A DNA stretch of 64,000 nucleotides from Arabidopsis thaliana (taxonomy: Eukaryota > Streptophyta > Magnoliopsida > Brassicales > Brassicaceae): positions 26,663,835 through 26,727,834 of the forward strand of contig NC_003076.8 of NCBI RefSeq assembly GCF_000001735.4, written 5' to 3'. A model generated the notes under the pieces. That model did no database searches, had not been told where the DNA came from, and worked only from the letters and a program-made list of their open reading frames with translations. Each line of letters begins with the position of its first letter. Position 1 is the first letter of the stretch. Shown here piece after piece: positions 35,101-46,862 of this stretch. The position numbers were made by a program, and so were the translations under genes.

Positions 35101-35325
35101 AGAAGCACGACGTTCTCCCAACAAAACATCGTCATCCGTCAAGTGACGAAGCTTCCGCTGACGGGTGAGCCTGCCACGGTTAAAACGAAACAAGCGGCGA
35201 TGAAACCGATCCCGATCCTGATTACGATCTGGATCCGGAGATTCAGAGTAAGAAGCCACGGGTTTTAGAGAAGAAGATGGAGAAGAAGAAGGAGACGAGA
35301 ACGAGATTTGCGGAAGCCAACGCAT
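32131..35325 (-). CDS. MAPKKK5: MAP kinase kinase kinase 5
   Basis: Eleven exons on the minus strand: 35325-34883, 34796-34143, 34043-33956, 33854-33792, 33681-33518, 33427-33352, 33223-33164, 33072-32947, 32855-32637, 32546-32467 and 32308-32131. They join to 716 residues, the known length of MAPKKK5. The N-terminal ~340 residues are Ser/Pro-rich and probably regulatory. The MEKK-type kinase domain has the Gly-loop [10 protein letters not shown] (about 352-361), ATP lysine K375 in [11 protein letters not shown] at 470-472, DFG at 490-492 and the GSPYWMAPE activation segment. All catalytic residues are intact. The tail ends in a short poly-Gln run and a Ser/Pro/Arg-rich segment. MAPKKK3/5 are known to relay pattern-receptor and chitin signals from receptor-like cytoplasmic kinases to MKK4/5 and MPK3/6. 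Confidence 0.97.
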
Positions 35326-37398
35326 AGCGAGAGAATCATGGTATGCTCATCAGGTAGAAGATGTGAACATGAATCCTTTATTATTTCTCTCTTACGGAAT
35401 TAGAATCGAGCAGAAGAAGAAGAAGAAAGACGGAGATGGAGGCGATGACGATGAGGATCCATGGAAGAACCCAACGGATTTAACAGAAATAACAAAAACA
35501 AAACCAGAAAAAAAAAAGTATAACGAGGAGAAGAACGAATAAATGATTATTTTACTTTTTTATTATTAGGACCAAATATGTTCTTTTTATTTTGGGAAAT
35601 TTATCTTTTAGAGGCGGTTTACGGGTTTAGTTCGAGTTTTCGTGACACGGTTTGCAACGGCTTTTTCTGGTCTTTTTCATTTTCGCCACTGTAAAAGTAT
35701 ATATATTTGAAAATTCATTTTTAGAATATTTGACCATATTTGACTTAGTAATTTGTAAATCTGAACTTAAATTCGTATATTAATTTTAAAAAGTTAATTT
35801 AGAAGTTTATTTGAATTAAACTATTTTGTGAGTGGTATATATCATATATGAACACTAAAATAAATGTGGTAATTTCTAATTTATTATTTTATGTAGAATA
35901 TATTTTACTACAAACGTTATTCACTTTTCTTAGTTTTTGTCTCTACATTAATTTTTTCTATTCATTTTCAAAGTTCATCTTTTGTCATGAACCTACTCCA
36001 TCATCCACATTATTATAGCATTAGATTGTTTCTTCATTTACATAAAAGCATCACACACACACACACAAAGTCTGCAAAAGTTTTACCACAAAAATATACT
36101 ACTAAAAGTCTATGATGTGAAAGGAAATATAAAGAAAAAGATGCGAGAAAATGTCAATTTGCAAGCGTAAAGCCGACTCCAATGTAAAACCGTACTGTAC
36201 GGATCTCGAGGCATTGACTAAAATTTAAACGTGGTTTAGGTCCAAGTTAACCTTAGTCATTAGTTAAGTTAAGCCACTTTTTCGTCAACAAGCTTTTTAT
36301 TTATTTCACTTTATAGTATAGTATTTCTGATATATTCACTCTACTTTTACGTTTTCTATTCTGATCCGGTGGTAATACGCAAGCCGCAGGATGCTTCCGT
36401 TCAAAGATCTTTTCCAATTTTTGATCTAGAGTTCAATGACAAACCACAATAAATGCAACAGAATTACAAAAAATTAAATACTTGACGGAAAGAAAAATTC
36501 TAAATAAGTAAAAGTCCCGTATAGATCAGTCAAAGCTAGAAAAAGCAGCTGGAATATTCATTTCTTCCTGAAACGGAGATCTATCCGAATATAATAAATT
36601 CGTATGTAAAATGTTTTTTGGATATAACCGTGAATTTGAAAAATGAGACCATATGAATTCGATTTCACATGCTGTATGTAAAAACAATCATACGAATGAA
36701 ACGGATCTAAATGAAAATTCGGTCTTGAATTTTTAACGAAGACTGTTATTTACTAAGAATTTCCCACCAAAAAAAATAATAACAGAAAAAAAATGAACCA
36801 GAAAAAGGAGAAAAAAAGAAAGAAATGGAAATTTCGAGTTCAAGCGAGGGAAGATTCCGAAGGTCAACTACATTTTTGGCAAGATTCCACAAAACGTCAA
36901 CGGTCAAAATAAACCAAATAATACGTGGCAAATTTATCTGGTCACAACAAACGACACGTGTCATTCTTAGTCCCAGACTCCCAGTTACCACTGTTCTGGA
37001 CCAAGTCGTCCCAGTTACCACTGTTCTGGACCAAGTCGTCCCAGTTACCACTGTTATGGACCAAGTCGTTGGCTCTTATTGTAGTCTTAAGTACGACCCA
37101 TTCAAATACGAGATGATTTTTACTCACTAGTATTATCAGGCTATCAGCTAGTCCAAACCCATTTAATTGGATATTAGTGAAGTAACAACATACTTAACGA
37201 TGCAAAAAAAATTGATCTGGGTCGTTCAAAAACCCAAAGGCAAGTAGAGGGTTTAAGTGTTCTTCCACTTGAAAGGTTTATACAAAAAGGGTTATTCTAA
37301 AAATCTGCTTCTTTCCTCTGAGAATTCTACAAATGATCATTTTTGTATGGAACAGAAACTTCAGAGAGACATTACATTACTCTTTTCAAAGACTTATT
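35326..37398. other. Intergenic upstream of MAPKKK5, downstream of bL25m
   Basis: The leader of MAPKKK5 (35326 to about 35500) has purine-rich stretches. Further up are a CA microsatellite (about 36053-36068), two ACGTG-core elements (ATACGTGGC near 36921 and palindromic GACACGTGTC at 36953-36962) and a 30-bp minisatellite (36981-37070, listed separately). No convincing gene is present. Confidence 0.55.
36981..37070. repeat. 30-bp tandem repeat, three copies
   Basis: Three exact-period copies of a 30-bp unit that begins CCAGTTACCACTGTTCTGGA and ends CCAAGTCGTC: 36981-37010, 37011-37040 and 37041-37070. Copies 1 and 2 are identical; copy 3 has an A for C at 37056 and a different last base. 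The unit is a multiple of three, so frames stay open through it on both strands. The near-identity suggests recent expansion. Confidence 0.95.
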
Positions 37399-38697
37399 TT
37401 ATGCTTGAACAGCTTCTGGTTCTTTCACCGGGCTTGTGGCGACAATCTTACACACGGGCATGGTTTCATTCTTGCTCAGTAGCTTCAATGATGGATGAAA
37501 TACAACGTCTTGCAATAACACTTTGTCTTCAATGTCCAGATTGCTCACATCTACTTCGATTTTAGATGGAATGTGCTCAGCTGGCCCTAGTAGTTTCAGA
37601 GTGCTTCGGATTGTCCGCAGGTTTCCCCCTGCTCACAGTAACAGAGACGATCAGATTTAAACTAGGAACATTCATGAAACTAGTCTATGTTACCCAATGA
37701 GGAAAAAGGTGAAAATTTTGCTCTACACCGATGAGAAAAAACACAAACACATCAAATATCTGGTTTCTTAGTTCCTTTTACCATTGGAATGCAAACTTTA
37801 CTATCAGATACAAGTGATAGATTTCTCTTTACAAAGCTTAGCTCGATCAAAATAATGGCTGGATAGCAGTAAAACAGAAGCACATGAGCACTAGCCATGC
37901 AAAAACAAAGACAAAACCGATCTGCGAAGTTCTCATCAGTATCAAGGCCAATACACAGAATACTACTCCTATCAGTTCTACATGATTTCTCAGTAAGCAT
38001 AACCTGTGAAACTAGCTGCAAAAAAGGCAAGTGATGCGAACAAAAGAAGAAACAGTTACCTTTCTGGAGACCAGGACAATGATCCAACCCTTTGAAAACA
38101 ACAGGAACATCAACCTTCAACTTCTCCCCATCATCAGCCCATACGAATACTAAATTAAGTATCTTTCCAGTTTCTTCGTCTCTATGAACCTAACAGAAAC
38201 ACCAAACCATTCTAATCCCATCACCAAATTCACTCACAACATCTGCATTTTACTAAATTCATTATACGATCGCGATTGAAATCGAAATGAGTGGAAGCTA
38301 ACAATACCTTGAGGGGAAGTACTCGACCCGATTCAACAAGCGTCGACGAACCCTGACCAGCTCGGATCTGAAGCTGGAAAGTGGTAGAACAGAAGAATGG
38401 GAGACCAACAGAGTCAATAATAGACTTGATCTGCTTCTTATCCGCCGTCAATAGCTGCTTCCTCGACACGCCTCGCTTCGAAGCATCAGTATCTAGAAGC
38501 GATTGCGGGAAAACGACGGCGGGAATACGACCAATCGTCCGATCCCGAGCCGATACTCCTCGACCCGTAGCTTCACGTGGAATCGCCTGGATCGTCTGAT
38601 ACTGATGAATACATCGAATCGATCGACCGAATGAAGAAGCCGGAAGATCAGCCACCTCCGCCGTCACGGATCTCAGGCCTCGCCACCATTTCGCCAT
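37399..38697 (-). CDS. Mitochondrial ribosomal protein bL25-like
   Basis: Exons 38697-38308, 38189-38060 and 37628-37399 (minus strand) join in frame to 249 residues. The N-terminus is rich in Arg, Trp and Ser without acidic residues at the very start (MAKWWRGLRSVT), fitting a mitochondrial targeting peptide. The body follows the long bacterial L25/TL5-CTC type: REATGRG...GRIPAVVFP near 42-64, a beta-barrel domain, then a second domain with HVDVPVVFKG-like strands (KVDVPVVFKGLDHCPGLQKGG) and KIEVDVSNLDIED. L25 binds 5S rRNA in the large ribosomal subunit. Upstream (38770-38820) lie three site II motifs, as expected for a ribosomal protein gene. Confidence 0.92.
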
Positions 38698-38759
38698 CTC
38701 AGTGTGGTTTAGAGTTCGATGTGACGTTAGGGTTTGTTTCCTTCAAAACTCAGGCGTTG

Positions 38760-38822
38760 GAGGGTTTAAGCTCTGTGGGCTTTCTATGGACTATATACAT
38801 TGGGCTTTTATTGGCCCATAGT
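38760..38822. promoter_or_regulatory. Site II cluster in the bL25m promoter
   Basis: GTGGGCTTT, TTGGGCTTT and TTGGCCCAT occur within about 50 bases, 70-120 bases upstream of the bL25m ATG. TGGGCC/T site II elements are bound by TCP factors and are typical of plant ribosomal and mitochondrial protein genes. Motif match only. Confidence 0.6.
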
Positions 38823-41800
38823 GTTATTTTATCATTGTTTCGGCCTTTTTTCTTTTTTTTTTTTTTTGGGTTAGAATGTAAAAAGACAAGAGATCGTTTT
38901 TGATTTATCTTAATCGAAATTTGCTTGTTATCCAGTTATATATATAACTACACAATAATATGTCGATTAATATGATCACGAATAATTTGGTCGTGCATTT
39001 TGTCTTTTTCGTAATAACAACATTCTTTCATTGTCTTAGTTATGATTTTTCCAAAACCGTATCAGTATGCAGTTGCTCACACGCTAAGCTTATATATACG
39101 TCCATAGGCCAAAGATGCAAATGTCCATATACTCCATATACCTTCTCTGATTATTTAATTTTGACTTATTTTCTTACCAACCAATATTACTTTATTTTTA
39201 TATGTTTCTTTTCGTGACTTCAACCCTCTCTAGTCTATTATTCTCGTTTTGCTCATGATAATTGTGTTTCATACCCTTTTTTATATATATAACATTTCTA
39301 TGGTTGCAAGGTAAAATTGATGTTTTGTTGACAATAGCTAGCTATATATGTTATGCTTATTTCATATGATTATATTGTATCCACCGTCTAATCTATTCAC
39401 ACTTCAGATTAGTTGTTTTTGTAAGACTGTAACTAGAGTCTAGAGGGGAGGAGACAATCAGAATATTACAATAAGACTCACAAAAAACAATAATATCATG
39501 CAAATAAGAGACGGTCCATTGCACGTGACAATGTCTATCATAGCAAATAACAAAGTCAACATGCTGACAATAATATATAACAAACCCAACGAATTTTCTA
39601 ACTTTTAACCTTTCAAATATATATTTGTTTTAGAATGAGACGAACGAATAGTGTTTTACCTTATATCTCAATTCCTTCTTCAAATTAGATATCAACCACA
39701 ACAAGTCTCACGCCACAAGAAAGAATAACGAAAAAACAAAAAAAAACAAATATTCATATTTACAGGATAACTACTCATAAACAAAAATATACGTCTTTAG
39801 AACAGAAAATTAGTCGAGAAGCATATCTATAGTACGTTTTAAAACAACTGTAAAAAAAATGGAACAGTAAATTTAAAATAAAAATAGAAATAGTTGTGCT
39901 ATTTAATTTCTTATTTAGTTGGCTAAGAACATGTTCAACAAACATGTATATATAACCAAATTATTCGTTAATTTATATAATTTTATATTGCATCATTAAA
40001 TTTATATAATTCTTATTGTTTATAAAATCTTTATTTATTCATAGAGCGATGATATGATGTATTCATTTATCTTCTTTTTGTCTCTTCTTAAAATTGTTCC
40101 TACTTTTAAACTTCCGTCTTATTCGATTGGCCATGGATGACGTCATCCAATTGGTTCTCTATTTTCGTCGTTCTACTCTCAATAGTTTATTACAGCAATG
40201 CCATCGGATTTGCACGAATGAAACAAGTTTGTATGTAAAGTATATAGTCTTCAGAGGTCCACGTCTTAAAGATCGGATCTCAACTCGTAGATTTTTTTTT
40301 GTTTTCTTTTCAAATGTTTTCTAGTTATTGTTAGTTTTCTATAGTAAGATTGTTTTTTGCAGTGAAGGTTTCCCAAAACTGGTTTGTGAAATATTATCAA
40401 AAGAACTAATTAAAATGTATAATGCGTACGAGAAAAAAAGGAAAGTATAATGCGTACGAGTACGTATGAAAAGTGCCATTGTATACCAACTTTTAACGCC
40501 AATCCCTTTTTCCTTGTACATATTTTTCGTATGCAACTTTTCTACGTTTCTACGTTAATTTTTTGCCTAGGTTTCATAAAACTCAACGATACAAATGGGA
40601 GAAAAGTGAAAACCAATACTCTATTATTTTTCTATATGGGTATTTGTGCACCCTTGAAACTTTTGGTTTTTTAATGATTTTCTGACCTAAGCGTTATCAA
40701 ACTAAACTATATACACTATGACTTTTGTATTCTTATTTCCTCATCATTTTTAGTTAAAGTGTATAAATATATTCTGTAAATCTGATATAAGAAATACTAG
40801 TCGATTGTTTTTTGTTAAAAACATTAATAGTCGAAGTTTTAAAAGTATCCAAATCTAATTTTTGAAAAAGAATCTTGATCGTTTTCATGGAAAGATTATT
40901 GTGAAAATTATATGTTTGTTTGCAAGTTAAAAATGCCTACGCGTGAACGTGTCCTTATCATATAAGCAACCAATGAATTGAGCTCATTGATACAAGGTTT
41001 GATATTATTCGTTTTATTCACTAACATAAAGTTTGAAATTGAAATCCTAACTAAAATATATGGATTATCGAATTTTGTGGATCAACAAATTTAAGAATTT
41101 GAATCATCCGCTTTAATCATATACGTTGCATATGGATACATATGTTAAGGGCATCTAAATCCTTCCATTTTGTTTTGAATCTTGTAAAATTTTAATAAAT
41201 GAATTGATGAGACCAGACGAAAATTTGGAACTCCATAGTTTGGTTCTGGCGCACGTGCGGCAACTCATAGTGGGCTTTGTCTGTAACTACGATAATACCC
41301 CTACTAATGGCCAAAAATTTGATATAAATTTACTACTTTATTTATATCAACAATGAATGCTTAGCTTACATTTATTTAACGAAGTTTTTTCTAAGAAAAC
41401 TTGACTGAATTACTGCAATTAATTATAAGTTTCGCAATATAGATTTAACAAAAAAAATACGTACTGTATTTGTATCAGTGATGAAAACACAACCATGTGC
41501 AACATTAGACTTGTGTTGAACATAACGAAGCACTTTAATTCCATCTCCAGTGGGCATGTGACCTTAATCATCTTACTCGAAAGTACGTACTGTATTTGTG
41601 AATAACATAAAACTTTATACTACTATTACTTAAGTCAAATACAAATCTAAGTTTTGATTCAATAATTGGACGTTGGACTGAATTGTCACAAAGATTTTTG
41701 CTGACTAAAAACAAAAAAATTGGTGTATTCGTGGGGCTGACTTTTTCAAGTAACAGTGTAACGATTTCGTATCAATTTATTTTTAGAGTGAAAATGACTT

Positions 41801-42119
41801 ATCTCGAGACGAAGACAGCAGTTAGAGAGGCTAATTAAGTCAAATTTAAAAATGAAAATAATTTCAGGGATAAATCTGTCATTACATGTACGGTTGCTTA
41901 AAACTTAAAACCCAAATTAATAATTATGAGATCCAACGGCGGCAAATCACCCTCTCTTGTAATCTCGACGGCTATGGTTTGTAGCGTATTCACTAATATA
42001 AAAGATCGTCTCCGTCATTAGAAAAGCCTTCCTTTTTTTTTCCCATTTTCTTCTTCTTGATGATCTTTTATTGATTCTCTCTTCGTTTTAAAAAAATCTT
42101 CAGCCTTAGGGCAGAATAA
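38823..42119. other. 3.3-kb AT-rich intergenic region upstream of LBD36
   Basis: No gene supported. A possible small secreted Cys-containing frame begins at 38960 (see findings). An open frame at 40094-40324 (plus) translates to a basic peptide with no domain I recognise. A G-box (CACGTG) lies at about 39522-39527. The rest is AT-rich promoter or spacer sequence. Confidence 0.5.
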
Positions 42120-42219
42120 ATCGGAGATCAGATCCAATAATCGGGTTTTTCTGGGTTTTCTCAGAAACCCTAGACCCGATAGTAACTTCCTACTCACTCA
42201 ACCTATCTCTCTATTGATC

Positions 42220-42258
42220 ATGGAATCAAACGATGAAGAGAGTGAGACACGAAGCTAG
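42220..42258 (+). other. Upstream ORF in the LBD36 leader
   Basis: A 12-codon ORF (MESNDEESETRS, then TAG) in the presumed 5' leader of LBD36, before the leader intron. It ends about 530 genomic bases (about 85 spliced bases) before the LBD36 start. Translation of it could reduce initiation at LBD36. Supported by position only. Confidence 0.5.
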
Positions 42259-42315
42259 CAACAAAAATATCATAAAGAGGGTTTTGGAAAGGAGAAAGAT
42301 TCGTTTTTAATTGAG

Positions 42316-42757
42316 GTAAGTTTGATTTTTCCTTTTCTTGATCGATGATTTGATTTAGTTAAAAAGTTTGATTGATATTGATAGATTTTACTTTGATCGT
42401 TTATGATAATTTTTAGTATCTTGTTTTAATTTCTGGAATCTGTTGATCTTCTTCTTCTTATACCTTGCCTTGTAAACAGATCTGAAAACTTCTATTGGCT
42501 ATCTTGATCTTGGTTTATAATCAGAAAATTGATTTCTTTTTCCTTCTATTTCACTATTCTATTACTTGTACGGAAATTTTCGTTGCACGAATCACGATAA
42601 CATTTATTTACAATCTCTTCAACTTCATAGGGTCTCTCATCTAATGACTTACACGAAGCTTCCTCGATGCATTTATTTTCACGATCCCTATTTCATTATT
42701 TTCAAGAAAATTTATTAAAAGAGACTGAATCTTTTTATTTCTTTATAATCTTTTCAG
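42316..42757 (+). other. Leader (5' UTR) intron of LBD36
   Basis: A strong donor (TTGAG/GTAAGT at 42311-42321) and acceptor (TTTTCAG/G at 42751-42758) bracket 442 T-rich bases just upstream of the ATG. Leader introns of this kind are common in LOB-domain genes and often raise expression. Exact use needs transcript data. Confidence 0.65.
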
Positions 42758-42786
42758 GCTCTCAAGTCTGAAAAGAGACAAAAAAA

Positions 42787-43728
42787 ATGGCGTCTTCAAG
42801 CTCTCCTTGCGCAGCTTGTAAATTCTTGAGAAGAAAATGCACACAAGAATGTGTATTCGCTCCATATTTCCCACCAGACCAACCTCAAAAATTCGCATTC
42901 GTTCACAAAGTCTTTGGAGCAAGTAACGTCGCTAAGCTTCTCAACGAGCTTGCCTCTAACCAAAGAGAAGACGCAGTGAACTCTCTTTTCTACGAAGCTG
43001 AAGCTAGGTTACGTGATCCGGTTTACGGTTGCGTCGGTTTAATCTCAATCCTTCAACATCGTCTTAAACAAGTTAACCACGATCTTGAAAACGCTAAGAA
43101 AGAGCTCGCTACGTACGTTGGTCCTCAAGCTATGCTCCCAATTCTTCAACCGCATTTCATGTCTCTACCACCTCAACCGCAACGACCGTCTTCTTCTTCA
43201 GCGTCTGTGTTGACTCAGCATCATCATAACTTGTTGCCGATGATGGCTATTCCAACAGGACAACTGTACCATCAACAACAACAACAGATCTTTGAGGCTC
43301 AGCAGTTAGCAGCGGTTGCGAGAGAGCAACAGAATGAGATGTTTAGAGCTTATGGAGGAGGAGGAGGAAGTAGTAGTCCACACCATCAAAACCAAGCTCA
43401 AGCTGAGATTTTGAGGTTTAATAATGGTTTTGACTCTGTACCGGCCGGTTCAGTTACGGTTACTGGGTTTAATCAGTTAAGTTCTGGTGGTACAGCGGTA
43501 ACCGGAATGTCTCTTGGAGGTAACTTTGTTGATAGTCCTTCGACGAATAATAATTACCATACGGATCAGCAATTACACCATCATCATCAACCGCAACAAC
43601 ATCATGAGGCTCAACTATTCATACCTTCACAATCTTCTCAGCCGCTACCGCTCCAAACGCAGGAGACGCAAACGCAGACGCAGCCGAATTCGGAGAGCGA
43701 GGAGGGTAGAAGGAATGTCATTGGTTAA
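42787..43728 (+). CDS. LBD36: LOB-domain transcription factor LBD36 (ASL1)
   Basis: The coding sequence is one exon of 313 residues. The LOB/AS2 domain occupies about residues 6-108. It has the zinc-finger-like C block C-X2-C-X6-C-X3-C at C8, C11, C18 and C22, the GAS block (FAPYFPPDQPQKFAFVHKVFG) and a leucine-zipper-like coil at the end (VGLISILQHRLKQVNHDLE). These bind DNA and mediate dimers in the nucleus. The long C-terminal half is rich in Gln, His, Ser and Pro and is probably disordered. Class I LBD proteins act in organ boundary and leaf/flower patterning; LBD36 was described as ASL1, related to AS2. Confidence 0.96.
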   Translation: MASSSSPCAACKFLRRKCTQECVFAPYFPPDQPQKFAFVHKVFGASNVAKLLNELASNQREDAVNSLFYEAEARLRDPVYGCVGLISILQHRLKQVNHDLENAKKELATYVGPQAMLPILQPHFMSLPPQPQRPSSSSASVLTQHHHNLLPMMAIPTGQLYHQQQQQIFEAQQLAAVAREQQNEMFRAYGGGGGSSSPHHQNQAQAEILRFNNGFDSVPAGSVTVTGFNQLSSGGTAVTGMSLGGNFVDSPSTNNNYHTDQQLHHHHQPQQHHEAQLFIPSQSSQPLPLQTQETQTQTQPNSESEEGRRNVIG

Positions 43729-46700
43729 TCTCGCTAATTGAGGAATAATAAAAAAGAGGGATACTAAAAACAAAGATACGGCCTTTGACCTTCTCGCTTG
43801 CTCGATAAACTCTCAAAACAATCCCTAAGGTACGTGGCAAAAAACTCGATTTTAAGTTTCAACCGGATAAATAATTAGGGTTTCGATATTTGTTTCATAT
43901 AGTTTTTTCTTTTCATTTTCTCTGCATTTTGAATGTTCTTTATTTATGGTATAGTACAGTTACAGTGGTACAGAGGAGGTTTTGCTCTTTATATATAACA
44001 TTTAATGAAAAAGCCTTGTCATTTCTTCAATAACTCTCCTGCTCTTATAGCCATAGCCCATATTTTTAAACTACTTCCTTTTTGTTGGATTCTCTGAACA
44101 ATAATGCATTAACTAACCTAGTTATTATTAATAATTTAGGGTTTAAAAGAAAATAAATCGTGGTGGGTCACATCACTTCACCAATTCTTGATATGGTAAT
44201 TATTTGATATATGTTGGCTTTGTTCTACCTACTAGAGATGAAAAAGAGAATTTGTGTGTATCAGAGTCTAAGATTTGCTTACACCTTTCTGTCTGGAAAT
44301 CTTTTAAGTGTTGTCCCAGAAGATGCACTTTATACTTGCATGTATTATCAATTTAGCATCAATCGCATCGATCAAGTTCTTTATATTAATAATATTGTTT
44401 CTTAAGTCTCTCTTTTGGTTTTACTTATATTTCCTCGACTTTTCTTGCAGTTGGAAACTCTGACTTTGCTCAAGGCATTATGGACGCAATCGAGTTTTTC
44501 TTTCTTCCTGATTTTGTCGGACGTCCAACAGCGAAAAGACACTCACCACGTAAAAGTCAAACGACTAACAAAGAAGTCAGCTTATTTGGTTGATTTTGAG
44601 TCCTGCAGACAGTTTTGGTATAAAGTATAAACCAAAGGCCTCGTATCAATTTGAACAAAAGATCTCCACTCCATCCCGAAACAAATACTACCTTGCTTTT
44701 TTTTTTCTTTGTACCCTATTAATATTTTTTTGACATTTCTTTTGGTTCAAGTAAAAAAAAGGAGAAATTAGTGTTTTTGGTTGCAAATCTATTTGTAAAT
44801 TAGATGTCAAGAGAAGTGTTACTTGCCCTAGTGGTTTATCACATATCCGACGTCAACCGGAAATATTAAATTAAAAAGTATGAATAATCTATCTTTGTAT
44901 ATCCGCATTTACATTTTTTTTTGTTTCTGGAAAAGTATCGATCCTGTTATATATACCTAAAGTTTAAAATGCGAAATAAGAAACAAAAAGAGTTTAGTTT
45001 ATGAAAACATTATCATAATGATACCAAAAAGGCTAAGGAAAAACAAATTACAAAAAGGCTACATCATTTTTTAAAAGAGAGTGTGTGCTTCACATATAAA
45101 CAAGGAAACGCATATAATAATCATCAAGTAGCTAGATGAAGCTAAAGAAGTAGTTAAGTGTGAATGCTTGGCAATTAAGATTGTGTTGGTTCATTTATTA
45201 ACAATCTTTGACCACTCACTAATTTATTTTTGGCTCTCTCTTCTATATCATCACCGTTTTATCTTTATAAACCATCCCTCAAGACTCTCCCAATATTACA
45301 TGATGTGTTTAATCCTCACGAATTCGCATGAATCAAAACCGGCTGAAAAACAGATGTAACATTTAAGTTAACATACTCACACCAATCTAAATTATTAGAC
45401 TTTCATTCACTTTAACACATTTGTCCATACCATGATGATCATAACAATCAGTAGCTAAATCAATGTGAGTGTGGCTTAGATATTTGATCTGAATGATTCA
45501 TGAGAAACATGGATACTTAATGTTCATGTGCATGTGCATATAATAGTATATTAATCTCACCAGTAGGATGCTTAGTATAGCAATAAAGAGAAGGTGGTGA
45601 AATTGATGAGCATCGGCCATTAAATTAAGCACTGACCCATTAATTGCGCACTTACCCATAAACACCATTCACTCCTTTTCATTAACTTAAGAGTAAAATT
45701 ATACATACACCTCGCTATCTCTAACACTAGTCACACTAGTGTACCTTCCTCGGTACTCTTATCAATGTCTCGTGTCGCAATAAATCCATATAAAGATTTC
45801 TAACTAGGTCAATCCAACATCCAATTTAATACAACAGTCCTTAGTAGATTCTAATTTAAGTGTGTCTCTATATATATATGGACCGACAAAATCAATGACC
45901 TAAGATTTGACTATATATTTCATGCAAATATGATAAAATGCTATTCATCCAATTAATCATCAATATTGTAATTGGGCTGGCCTTTTGCTTATATCTTTAG
46001 GCATTTTCTTTAACAAAATTAGAGCCAGGCCCATCAATTAAATTGAAAAATGCTTAGAAGTTGTCACGTCACTGTCCATGTCATCCATGGTGGGATTGGG
46101 CTGGCCTAAAGGACTTTTCTATGTAAAAATTAGAGGCAGGCCCATCAACTAAATTAAAAAATGCTTAGAAGTTGCCACGTCAGTGTCAATGTCATCAGTG
46201 TCTATTTCTAACGCCGTCAAGTAACGGAATAACGCAACCGAATATTCTTTCATCACATGGCCGCTTCTGCAGCACGTGACTTTCAAGCTTCTGTTTTCCT
46301 TATGAACTAAGTTTTTCTGTTTCCTCCAAACTATTTTTTTTAATTAGAATATCTTGTTATTTATAACGAATATATCTTCTTCTTTTACTTATTTTTAACA
46401 CAAATATTTATTTGTTTGATACGAATTCTCAAAATGAGAAAAACGAAGAAAAATAGAAAAAAATCGAAACGGATAAATACAGAGAATTTAGAGAAAAAAG
46501 GTTTGTATTTTAGGAGACAAGGACGAGTGAAGTCGTGCTTTTTCTTTTTTTATTTCATGTTAATTTTAATATTTTTGGGTTATAGTTTCTTAGGAAGCAA
46601 CATCAATCATCAAAACGCGGCGGCTCTTGTCGTATCAAAGCAACTGAACGTTGTCGTTTTGGGACAATCCTTATCTCTTGGGGCAACCAATTATTGCCTT

Positions 46701-46862
46701 TTTTCTTCCTCTCTTTCCTTATTCGTTCTCTTCTTGAAGATATTTTTCCATTTATTTTCTCGAATCTTCTTCTTCTTCCTAGATTCCAGCGACTTAACAA
46801 CAACAACAACAACATATTCTCTGCTGGGTATTAGATTCGAATTTCTCTTTTTGTGATCAGAA
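43729..46862. other. 3.1-kb intergenic region between LBD36 and SnRK2.3
   Basis: First ~300 bases are LBD36 3' UTR. No gene recognised in the middle; small frames (44211-44405, 44415-44630, 45168-45359) lack domains. 45971-46201 holds an imperfect tandem duplication (listed separately). From about 46400 on lies the probable SnRK2.3 leader, with CTT-rich sequence and a CAA repeat (46797-46814) near the ATG; a possible leader intron would end with GATCAG at 46855-46860, but the donor is unclear. Confidence 0.5.
45971..46201. repeat. Imperfect tandem duplication upstream of SnRK2.3
   Basis: Two related units, 45971-46094 and 46095-46201. Both start ATTGGGCTGGCC and share TTAGAG(C/G)CAGGCCCATCAA, AATGCTTAGAAGTTG and CACGTCA(C/G)TGTC blocks in the same order. 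They differ by substitutions and small indels. Each unit carries two site II-type motifs and an ACGTCA element. The duplicated sequence lies 660-890 bases upstream of the SnRK2.3 start. Confidence 0.8.

Noticed and set aside
40094-40324. 76-codon plus-strand frame as a gene
   Set aside because: No domain, no supporting splice sites and an AT-driven C-terminus; kept only as an intergenic note.
46416-46856. 146-codon plus-strand frame just before SnRK2.3
   Set aside because: Lys-rich then Phe/Leu/Ser-rich translation of a pyrimidine-rich leader; it ends before the kinase ATG and has no domain.
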